Assembly: GCF_016859285.1 (NCBI RefSeq)
Contig: NC_053417.1
Coordinates: 10,801,206-10,865,205, forward strand
DNA length: 64,000 nt
Direction: 5' to 3'
Source: Xiphias gladius
Lineage: Eukaryota; Chordata; Actinopteri; Istiophoriformes; Xiphiidae
The position numbers and the translations under genes are program-made. Under the pieces are notes generated by a model, which worked only from the letters and a program-made list of their open reading frames with translations, made no database searches and was not told where the DNA came from. Of this stretch, positions 47,901 to 58,349 are shown one piece after another; positions within the stretch are counted from its first letter, which is position 1; each line of letters starts with the position of its first letter.

Positions 47901-50900
47901 TCCTTCAGCCTGACATGGAACAGTCATGTTTGATGTTTTTATTTCAAAGTAGACTACCAAATAGAGGATATGTTTTATATATATCTACGAATTTATTTTA
48001 TAATTACGGATAAATAGGTTTACAAATTTTATGATTAATATCTGAATCAGTGCCATTCCTTCAGACTGTATCGCTGCAGTCCGATAAGTTATGTGCGATT
48101 TGAAAAAAGACACTCATTGTTTAATATTTTTTAATTTAATGGATTTGCGGTTGGGTCTGACAATTTGGAGGCGTCAGGAAGGAATCAGACTCCTCAAATG
48201 TCTGAGTGGGCTTCGCCACCACGGCCTTTGACCTCACTCCATGAGGAGACAGCTCAGTTATCAAAGAAGCAACAACGACTGGGAAGGAGGGGAGGATGGG
48301 CTGAAAAATGATGTTTGTACTGCCTTTGACTATTGGATGGCTCAGGAACACTGGTGGTGCTATCCCTGTAAAAGACAAGAAAGCAAAAGTGTTTTTTTTT
48401 TCCCAGGGTACCAACAGAGAAAAACAAAACAGGGTCAACAGGCAAAGAAGTGATTGAGGAAGTGGCAAGGATTAAAGTGATTTAAACTCTACGACATCTG
48501 ATTTCATGGTGACAACTTCAATGAATGGCAGAGACCCAAGCATGAAAAGAGCAATTCTTTGCCCAGGATACGGCACTGGAGGCCTGGGAAGCTTCTCTAC
48601 CCGTGATTTCAGGCTAGAGTGTGGGCAGAGGGCCTGCAGGCCCAGCGGGATGTCTTCCGCAGTGCTGTGAACTTGATCACCAGTTCATTAAGAGTTTCAG
48701 TTGAAATGAGGGAGGATAAAGGAAGGAGAATGGAGGCTTTGCACTTTAAAGACAAATTGTATATGGGCAACGGACTTGACTTTACCCCTTTCGTCAGAGT
48801 AAAAAACATCATTTGTTGGCTCTGACCCAAGTTTGCTCATCAGGACACGGACATACTGTGTGTTTTTCGTTTTGGGTAAATGGATGTCACAGGATGTCAA
48901 TATTTGCTTGTCTTCACAGTGTTCACAACTTCTGTTCTGGGGACAAAGTCGATTTGAATCACCACACGACATACAGAATGACCTTTGAGGAGGGCAAGAG
49001 AAATTAGTAAATTCTGGTAAAAATTTCTTCGACTGCTCATTAATGACCTTGCGTGTGTGTACGTCATGATTCTACTGTAACGAGTGGCGGGTGGGGGGCG
49101 GGGGCGGGGGGTGAAGAGCTGAGCTTTTCACGGCCCACAGATTTCGTCAGCAAATCATGGTCCGCGCTGTTTTAAAGGGTCTCTCCACACAACATAGCTC
49201 AGAGTCCTGAGGCATGACAAAGTCAATCCTCCGTTTTTCTTCACTCTATCTCTCACTCCCACCCTCCTCCCTTTCCTTCTCTCACCTTACTTACTCCGGC
49301 TCCATCATTTCCTGTTGAGTCAACAATAGAGCCAGACTGCACCATGTTTTACAGTTTACTGCTCCCCTCCCTGCTTTCCCCCTCCACTTCCTTGTTCACA
49401 GATGCCTGTCTTGTAAGTAGGAAAAACTAAGTGTCACATTATAACAGCCCTCCAGCAGATAATACTGCATGAAAGCAGAGTCTGAGAACAGTCGAAGCAG
49501 ACGTAGGAGTCCCTTCCTGGAAACATGACTGATTCATGCAGTAAATGACTTGGAGGCATGACAGGATTATTAGCTCTGCAGAAAATTCACCACACCACTT
49601 GCCACAGCATGTCACCAGTCTATCTATATCATTATTGGAAAAAATAGAGCTTCAATTGAAAAAGGGGAACGAAAGACACAGTGAGGAAAGAACTGAAACA
49701 AGTGACAAAATAAAACAAATTAAGTCTTTACATAACCTTTTCAAATATATTGACCACTGAGTTAAATTCCTTGGAAAATATTTCTGTATTGCTATTGGCA
49801 GTTTTAGACATATCCTAGTTAAGTGGAAGGAAGTGATGCTGCGGTGAAGTAAGGCCTCGCATAAACGTAGGCAGTGCATGCCTATGTGTGAGGGAGGGTT
49901 GAGGGCAGGGCTCTGAGAAATGAAAGGTTTCTGCGGTGGACTGGTTGAGTCATTCAGAAATACAGCTGCTGACTCAGTTTGCAAACTTCTCCTGGAACAC
50001 GTCGCCAGTCTTTGTGGCATTTTGTATCTGTGTGTGTGTGTGTGTGTGTCGGTGCGTGAGATCCATTCTTGTGCGGACCAAACGTCTTCATGAAGACAGG
50101 TTAAGGGAACTCCTCCAGGTAGGTCTTTATTTTGCTGAAAAAGAGAAAAATGAGACAGAGGTTGCCTATAAATTACTAAAAAGATTACACCAAACGGAAA
50201 ATAAAGCATTGCCCAAAGGAGTGTCTATTCACACCAATGCTGTAATCCCACCCTGACACCAGGATGTTTTTCTGTGATTCAATCATTTCGTCATTTCTTC
50301 ACTTTTCTCTACACACCCTTTTTGCCACAGTATTCTTATAACTGTGTCAGTCCAATCATCTACACAACGCGATCCATCTGGGAGTATGGACTCTGGGACA
50401 TACTCCAGAATTACTCATCCTGGATGTGTTGCAAGGTCCAGGAATAGTGTGCCGTTGTTGACATTATTGTGTTCAGAGGTTAATTAAGAAGGACACCTCC
50501 CTCCATGATGGAATGTGATTACCTGATAAAATTGTAGAGCTGTTTTACCTGTGATGCAATGTGAGTCATACTGTATTTATTACACCGTGTATGCCCTGTA
50601 GTGACCTCTTTTGCTTTAATTACTGTAATTTAATGTCAATAAAACCGAAAAGCAATAACCCATGAGCATTAGCTGCTTCTGGAAACTTAAATGCAGGCAT
50701 CATCTGTCTCAGCACGTTCAGACCTGCAACCAACATCTGAATCCCATAACAAGAAAGGTTAACTTTTCTAGTATTGATTGCTATAACAAATTCAGAGCAT
50801 ACTCAACGAGATTTTTTAATTACTTTCAGTAAACAAAAATAGCCACGCTGGCTCTCTGAAGCCAACATTAACAAGGATAGTCAAGCACCATAACCTGTGA

Positions 50901-51600
50901 CTTGAAGTGAGTTGCTGAGCTTTGTTATGTCTGCTCTTATGGCCCACGCTAATTTCTGTTAAATTGGCACCCTTGTATTTATGAGACATGCTTATCATAG
51001 CTACAAAATTACAATTTTATTGATTATTTCATTTCATTTATTTTAGTTTATTTAATTTATTCATGTCCCTAATTATGTAACTAACTGATTATTAACCGTT
51101 ATATTTTTTGCCTTCAAATATATTCATAGCTAGCTTCAAAAGAACACCTAACGGTCCCACTTTGTTGTTATCCTTAACCGAATTAGCTGCACATAAATGA
51201 AATCTAGCTAGCTACCTTACCCAACATACACAGAGCATTACTCGTTTTGATACACTGGTGTCTATCTTTATCGCCCTGGCCTGTTTTGACTTTCAGATTT
51301 AGGTGTCTTTGGCGAATTTAAAGTTAACGCCGAAGGACCGAGACCGATTAAGCAGGTTGACTATCTTAATGCCTATTCACTTAGTTAGCTAATTAGCCGA
51401 GTTTGGCTAATGTTAACGTTAACGTGAACTAACTGTCCTAGCGTTAACCAAGGTTAGTAAGCCATTATTTACTGTTTTAACACTAGCGTAGTTTTAGAGT
51501 ATTAAACCAAAGTGTCAATACACTAAAGCTAATTTATAATTTTAGCTAATGCAGTTTTACTCATCAGTGGCTAACAACTAATGTTAGGCTAACGTTAGTT
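45000..51600. other. Intergenic region upstream of ERRFI1 and of the ODAD1/CCDC63-like gene
   Basis: A 6.6 kb interval between divergent genes. No gene is recognised. It contains a T/G-rich tract at 45,075-45,120, a G-rich tract at 49,086-49,114, a short GT repeat near 50,030-50,050 and two weak coding-like blocks (48,130-48,690 minus; 49,940-50,447 plus) described under findings. Being upstream of an inducible gene, it may also hold enhancers, which I cannot identify by eye. Confidence 0.5.
50063..50447 (+). CDS. Unrecognised two-exon coding-like block (tentative)
   Basis: An open frame ending in TKRLHEDRLRELLQ stops at a consensus-like donor after 50,118 (cag|gtaggt). A good acceptor precedes 50,331 (tttgccacag), from which a frame-compatible 38-codon stretch, beginning YSYNCVSPIIYTTRS and ending SWMCCKVQE, runs to TAG at 50,445-50,447. 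An AATAAA follows at 50,638-50,643. Phases agree. I recognise no family, and a chance arrangement is possible. The upstream start is not determined; the start coordinate given is only where the frame becomes plausible. Confidence 0.2.
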
Positions 51601-51714
51601 ACAGTTGAACCCTTAGATAGTTATTAGTTTCACTTTGTATGTTTATAAAGTTACAATCTGGTACAGCTTCAACTTTATTTTATTCGTCGGACTCAAGACA
51701 GACCAAAATTCAGC
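51380..51714 (+). promoter_or_regulatory. Upstream region of the ODAD1/CCDC63-like gene with AACGTTA palindromes
   Basis: The 335 bases before the start codon are rich in TTAGCTAA, GTTAACGTTAAC (51,412-51,423) and CTAACGTTAG (51,589-51,598) palindromes, like the region beside the UBR4 start. TAACCAAGGTTA near 51,447 is an inverted repeat vaguely like an RFX X-box, which would suit a ciliary gene, but it departs from the consensus. No TATA box is clear. Confidence 0.4.
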
Positions 51715-54700
51715 ATGAGTCAGCGACCATCTGCTGTCAGGAGTCAGCTGCTTGGAGATTTTTGTAAGTTATGCAGCTATGCATACAGCTACACATCGTG
51801 TGATGTTTATTCCTGAATTTCTTCATCAGACAGACCAAACACAAAAGCATTAATTCCCAGTCTGAACCACTACCACAGGTAGCAGCATTTTTGTGTGACA
51901 AATGTGTTACTTGAGGGCTATGTTTCAAAAGTAACAACTTGATTGATTCAACTGTTTACCTAGGTATCTCACACATAACACCAATGATAGAAAATGCCTC
52001 TTTTTTGTGTCCCAAATCAAATTTAAACAGTATAACAGTAAACAGTAGATATGAAATGGGACATTGCTACAGCATATTTTTAATGCAGCTGAAACAGACC
52101 TAAACATACTGCAGCTGCAGTATTGCAGAGCAGAGGCAGCCAAGCGGGCATATACAGAGAAAACCCAAGGCCTCATCTACAGAGACAAGTAAGTGGCCTC
52201 CTTCATGTCCATAGTTATAGAAACAGTTATGTATTCATGAATATAACGGCAAAAAAAAAAATCATTCGGTTAAATTTGTGTATTTTTATCATCGAATAAA
52301 CAGTTGGTCAGAACTACAGCCATTTGTGCATAAAACTAGTTGTCAGAGGACAACAAGAGGGGAGATTAGATTGAGGAGTAAGGCAGTTACAAAGGTTATG
52401 GGGCAGATTGAAGCCCAAGATGGAAGAATCCCCTGTAGCAAACTATGCCAGTCTAGGATACCTTGTAAACCCTAAGTAGAAAGAATATTAAGTTAAAACA
52501 ACAATTAATACTAAAACTAATGAGATTTTTGCGGCTCTTAAAGACATCTGTTCTATTTTTTCATGTTTGCTGAAGCAAAACTAGTTATATCTTCTGTAAG
52601 TTTTACATGCTTTATTCAAACTTTGTCTGTATTCATGTGTTTGTGTCTCTCTGTCATCAGACGGGAGATCCAGAGACTCCACGATGAACGTGAAGAACTT
52701 TTATGCAACCTCGGAGTCTCTCAGACTTGTTGCAGCCGTTGGACTGATGCTAGCATTCTTCAGGACCTTACTGCTGCGTTGGCCTGTGGCGACAGAATAG
52801 ATGAGGAGCTGAGGGCTGAAAAAGACCAAGTGGCTTTTTTGAAAGATCAGGTAAAGTCTGTTTTCCTGTGGACTGATCACAGAGTTTCGTAAAGTGAATT
52901 CCCCCCGATTTTCTGACCAGAGTTGACCCCACTTTCTTTTCAGATTTTGAAATGGGAGAGGAAGTTGGCAGGACAGAGGAATAACGGGGGCACTGCACGC
53001 CATGATTGGAAATCTGATAGCACTAAATTGCTAAAAACCAACTGCTTAATAGAAAACAAACTGCATAGGGTTAGTGTAACAAAAAGAATCCACTTTCCCA
53101 TTAATTGAAACTAGATTTCCACCAACTTCATATTTTTGTAACGGCTCTGTTGGTTTGTTTGTTTGGGTTTTATTTTTTTATTCCGACTTCAGGTGTATAT
53201 CTGTTCTAGGGTCGCAAATGCTTCAATGAGCTGATGACTAGGAATGGACAGTTGAGGGAGGACCTGAAGATACTGCAAGTGGAGAAGAAACATTTCCATC
53301 ATGTTCAGTCTTGGCTGGAAAAGGTAGATTCAGTTAGAATTAGGCAGTTCTTAAATTTGTATTTTGCTGCTGCTACATCCTACCAAGATGTAGCAACTGG
53401 GGTAATGCCAGAATGATGCTTTATTTCCTCTCACTTGTAAATCTTCTTGAAATCACAACATTTTAGAATTAAATTATTTTACAACAGCAGATTAAACACC
53501 ATCCACCAGAGTATTGAGAATAGTACCACACAAGACTTGGATGTTGATAGCTGAGATGTTTTGGTGCGGGATGGCCAGTGAAGGGGTAATGAAGAGGTAA
53601 TATTTTGAGAGTGTATACAGTTAATTATGTTATCTCATCCAGGAGCTGCATGCAATTCGCAAGGACATTTGTAACCTGATGACTAAATGCACTGAAGCCT
53701 ATAATGCCAGGTAAACTATTCTGCAGCACTAAATATAGTGGCATTTCTTGTGACCCACTGTGCACAATTGTTAGGTTAGAGCACTTTCATATTTTTATTC
53801 GTTAGTTAAATGAAAGAAGATGGATCTGGTAAGAGACAACAGTGCTTACAAAGAATAATTTGCACTCCCATTCCGCTTTTTATATACTAAATGGCAGGGA
53901 TTTCTAGTCAACCTTAGTTAAATGTCTTAATATTTAATGGAAGACATGGAGTACCTCAGTAACAAAAAAGAAATTCATGAGATTGGACTTCATTTGTCAA
54001 AGTCATACATTTGAAGCACACTCGCATGTGTCTGCTTATATTTATTTTCCATATCTGACAGCTTAGATTCATGAGATAAAGCACATCCACTATGTATAAC
54101 TGTCTAATGTGTTGTATAATTGTGGCTGCACCTAGTGTCAAGATCCAGGAAAAACAGCGGATGCTGAGGGACCAGAATGCTAAGGATATGGCTCAGTACA
54201 TCAAAGAAAAGAGCAGTCTTGAACGAGAAATCTCCCATTGCTGCAACTTTGAGGCTTTCCTAGACATAAAGGCTATTGTGCACACCAACCAGGACATTGA
54301 CCACAGAGAAGGTGACTATAAACTTCATGCTATGAACACAAAATGCCTTTTGGCTAGACCACATTATTTCAGATCCCTAAAATAGGATAACAATGGGAAA
54401 AAATACACTCCAGATTGCATATTAGAACAATCACTTACTGTCCTTTGACCAAACCAGGTCATCCTTTTGAGGATATTATTTCATAGATTTTAGTTTCAGC
54501 AACCTGAAAGATAGAACTGAGTGTGCTAAGTTCCATCACCCTGCTGTTCCCATAAAGAATGGCACTATGTACTTAATTGGCTGCTATGCCAAAGCTGCTT
54601 GGCAGTGTGTCATACTTTCTCCTGTTGTGTAGAGTGCTGGGTTGCCTTTTTCCACACACTCATTATATGCTTCATCATTATTGCTGTGATATTCCACAGC

Positions 54701-55364
54701 ATTTTGAGGTCTGCTAGTGCTAATTACAGACTGTTCAGCACAGATACTGTCTCCCCAGTCCAGTGTTTACTTCTAATTAAATAGGTTGACTTCTAATCAA
54801 ATAAACTAGTGACACCTTGTGTTTAGAAGATGTTACTTCTCCACTAACAAAAGCCTTGCAAAGGGGACGGAGGAAAGGTTTTTATATTGTTACTTATTAT
54901 TTATTCTGAAAGCACCCCCCCCCCCGCCCGAAAAAAAAAAGTTTGCTGTACATTATACCTTATATAAAGCAACTCCGGTTCAAGATTCATCCATTATGCA
55001 TGATAATTAAACAACCTTGTATGAGTTTTCCACATTTGTCCCCATAGTTCAGAAGTGCAAGCAACCAGAGTCTAAGGATTGGACACTGGAAGATTTTCAG
55101 AATGCTATCAAAAAAATCTTCAGAGAGACAGGGGAAAGGGACCTGGACAAACTGGTCAGGAACTTCATACAAAGTATGAAAAAATTCTGTGGAGCATTAA
55201 AGGTTACAGAGGAACTGGAAGTTGGGCATTTTACCAGCAATCAAAATATTTTGTGATATATTTTTGTCAGTGGAGGGGCAGAACTACACTTTACTGAACT
55301 TTGTCAACTACCAGCACAATGTAGCAGAGACCATTCGAAGGCAGATCGCTCAGGTTGGTGTTGG

Positions 55365-55447
<83 letters not shown>

Positions 55448-57348
55448 GGAGAGATAGGAAGACAGACAAAGAAGAAAACAAAATGTTATCGTGGTTGTAA
55501 ACTGTCTTCCATTATGTATTGGATTAAAAGATTCGCAATGAGAGGGAGATTTTTTCAGCTGAGGAGCAGCAGCAGCATGAAGAGCAGCAGGCTCTTCGGA
55601 TGAGAGTTTCCATCAAGCAAGAAGCTACAGAGCAACAGCTCCCAGTTTATCAACAGCGTGTTCAGTTCATGGAAAAGCTCCTTGATCAGCTCAACGAAGG
55701 TACAGCATAGTGCACCTCTGCATAACATTATCCTTTTGAAGGAGGGCAACAGAAACATGACAAACTATGGAGTTTTTATCTGTCTCTTCCCAATAGAAAA
55801 CATACATTTATTATCATAAATAACGTATAGGATATACACTTTGTGAATGTCTATGTCTAAAAACATAAGACAGTTGTGGAATAATTTTTGCTTTGTAAAG
55901 TGGAAGAAACCATCGTTTGGGAAATTATGTTCTAGCACGCAAGTGTGTTTGTGTGTGAGCAAATAAAAATAGTCACCAACTAGTTCACCTTCATTTCAAT
56001 TTGATTTGCCCACGTAAAAGGGTAAAAAACAACAATGCAGAGTTACACCTATTGGGTTAGAGCACATGTATAGAAGCAAAAGTAGGCTGTAAATGCTTAA
56101 TTCATTTAAATTTGCTCCGTGTTGGGTAGCAACTGCAGGTGTCGTCTCGATGGCAGAACCATCAAACAAAATAGAGTAGCTGTCACTAGCTATACTGTAC
56201 ATGAATAAATATAGACAAGTATAGAAATCAGCTTATTACTTTGCAGACAATGAAGTTTCATCTAACAGTGGGAGATAAAATAAATGTAATAACGTCAGTG
56301 TTGTAGAAATATGGTATTTTTATATATCTCTCAACTCTTTTTACTAGGTGTCAAATCATTGCTCCAGATCAGCTATGACAGCTTGGTGAGCACCTCTGAT
56401 GGATTCCAGGATGAAAATGTCACAGGGTACCTGAGAATGGTGGAGGACAGAGTCAATGAGCTTCTCACTCTGCAGTCCTATCTTTACTTCCAGGAACACC
56501 AAAGCCAGTGGGTATGTGGTCATGAAATGTCTTGTCGATGGAAAGTTGATATACTCTCAGAGCAGCCAGTACAGCCAGAATTGAGTTTCTGGCCTTTGCA
56601 TTTGGAGAGCTTTCAGGCAGCTGCTGCCTCAAGTTCTGCTCATCAATTGATTCTTCTACCCCCCATACCACCATGCTCTCAGCTTTCTGAAATTTTAAAG
56701 GCCACATGAGGGTCTTTTAGCAACCTCATATTTGTGAAAAGAAATTTAAAATGAATCGGGGGAGCGTAGAAAGTGATGAAAATCCCCATCACTACCGCTG
56801 CACTTTCTCACCTCCAGGATGTTGACAGTCTCAGTACCATTGCTGGCCAGCTCCTGGGAATAACCTCACCATCTTTCAACCAGACCACTGCTGGTGCAAC
56901 CCCTGCACCTGAGTAAGTTTTTTTTTTTTTTTTAATCTTGGAAAGTGTGCAGGTATCAGACATGATGCTCAACAATCAGTGATGTAGGATGATCAGTCCC
57001 AGGCAGATGGTTAGCAATAGTATAATCCTTAATCATCCTCTTGTCAACTTTTGGATTTGATGTTTGCATGAATACAATTTCTGTGATACCTCAGTAATGA
57101 CCAAGACTCAGTGGAGTCAGTGCTGCTGGAAGCAAAGGAGCCAGTGAGTAGAGAGGATCTACTGACACTGGTTAATAAGAGGGTGAGTACAATTGACAAT
57201 CAAAATTAAATAAATACATAAAAAGATATGTACAAAGCAAATTACCTGTTTAACTTCAGTCTTACATTTTATCATATTCTTTTGTGTGCAGAAGTTATCA
57301 ATCTCGGGTAGACCACATGTAGATTATTATGAGTCAGTTGACATGTAA
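51715..57348 (+). CDS. Outer dynein arm docking complex family coiled-coil protein (ODAD1/CCDC63-like), 14 exons
   Basis: Family role (known): ODAD1/CCDC114 and CCDC63 are relatives of Chlamydomonas DC2 that anchor outer dynein arms to axonemal doublets in cilia and sperm. Exons: 51715-51763, 52089-52188, 52661-52850, 52944-53069, 53210-53323, 53643-53710, 54136-54311, 55048-55173, 55271-55353, 55531-55699, 56348-56511, 56818-56912, 57095-57182, 57292-57348. They sum to 1,605 nt, or 534 residues. The N-terminus reads MSQRPSAVRSQLLGDF. Long heptad-rich stretches follow (REIQRLHDEREELL, IKEKSSLEREI, EEQQQHEEQQALRMR). Family-like blocks are the IQMEGQNYTLLNFVN segment after exon 8 and the domain GYLRMVEDRVNELLTLQSYL near residue 440. 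The C-terminus carries EPVSREDLLTLVNKR. I compared it with CCDC63 from memory; ODAD1, CCDC63 and CCDC183 are all possible orthologues (length is closest to the shorter members). An AATAAA at 57,831-57,836 could end the transcript. Confidence 0.85.
55366..55446. repeat. Long (TG)n microsatellite in intron 9 of the ODAD1/CCDC63-like gene
   Basis: Some 40 uninterrupted TG units begin 12 bases after the exon 9 donor (exon end 55,353) and fill nearly half of a 177-base intron. In the pre-mRNA this is a (UG)n run. Confidence 0.95.
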
Positions 57349-57830
57349 CTCTTCTATGTCTATGTATGGGCAAAAGTAAAAGTTGTGAATACACGGCCTG
57401 CTTTTCAATAATATTCCTATGTTTAAATCCTTGCTTTGCTTATTGCAAAAGGTGTATTAGACATGATAAAAAGGTTCTCTTTCATTTGTCCCTCAGATTC
57501 AGAGGGAAAAAAAGACAGACTGACCTGAAGTTTACAGTTGGTGCTGCTTCTTGAAGAACATACATAACGTAGCAACACAAAGCCATGAGTTTGAGAGTTG
57601 ATACTATACAATATGCTTCTTAGTGAATGTTTATATAGACATAATATGCAGTGAGGCTTAAGTGCACCAGTTATTCAACAGAGAATAACCTGCTTAAGAT
57701 AACAATTAACTTGGATTTAAGAGACGTAATTTATATTTATGTATGCTGTATATTTATCTACATTTTTTCACAGTCAATGGTATGTGTGCATTCAAGAAAT
57801 TTATTTTCAGTTAGTTAATCTCTTCTCTTG

Positions 57831-57836
57831 AATAAA
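57831..57836 (+). terminator. Candidate polyadenylation signal of the ODAD1/CCDC63-like gene
   Basis: AATAAA about 480 nt after the stop codon at 57,346-57,348, before the convergent oxidoreductase gene. Position is plausible; other variants could be used. Confidence 0.35.
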
Positions 57837-58051
57837 GGTTAATCAGTAGTTTAGCACAGTAGTAGTTTTTTTTACATTTAAGCCCTGAGCATTTCATGAA
57901 GATGTTCAGAGTGACAGCTCAATCTCTTGAGTGATTGTAAATTTCCTGAGATATATTTTACACCGTGACAAAGGTGGGAAAAGACTTTCAGAGGCACATT
58001 AAGAGCAAACAATGAGTCAGAGACAGTTTAAATTACACAGATTCCCAACTT

Positions 58052-58057
58052 TTTATT
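58052..58057 (-). terminator. Candidate polyadenylation signal of the oxidoreductase gene
   Basis: On the minus strand AATAAA occurs about 290 nt after the stop codon at 58,350-58,352, within the short interval shared with the convergent upstream gene. Confidence 0.35.
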
Positions 58058-58349
58058 AGAAATTATGAGAATACTTGACATGAACATTACTTACTCAAAA
58101 AAAATCAAACAAATTATTACAACAAATGATCAAGTTCTTGTCGTAGTACTTAGAAAAATTAGAAAACTAAGCAGATTCACTCAGTCAGTCACACAGACAC
58201 ATATACACAGTATTAAAATCCCTGAGCCATATGAACTAAATAATCAGCTTAAATTCAATCCAAGATTTGGCCTTTCATTCATCAGTCTAATTGTGTCTTT
58301 AATCATCCAGGTGCCATCGTAGTGTTTGATTTCTAAGGTGAGGTGTTTC

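Larger units (their letters stand above)
57349..58349. other. Interval between the convergent coiled-coil and oxidoreductase genes
   Basis: About 1 kb with no gene visible. It should hold both 3' UTRs and the two candidate polyadenylation signals listed. Otherwise AT-rich. Confidence 0.6.

Noticed and set aside
48697-48972. A 91-codon minus-strand open frame with SEPTNDVFYSDERGK
   Set aside because: No phase-compatible splice connection to the neighbouring blocks and no recognised family, so it is not listed as a gene.
49652-50209. A 185-codon minus-strand open frame in the intergenic region
   Set aside because: Translation is low complexity in part (HTHTHTH from the GT repeat), no family is recognised and no splice or start context supports it.
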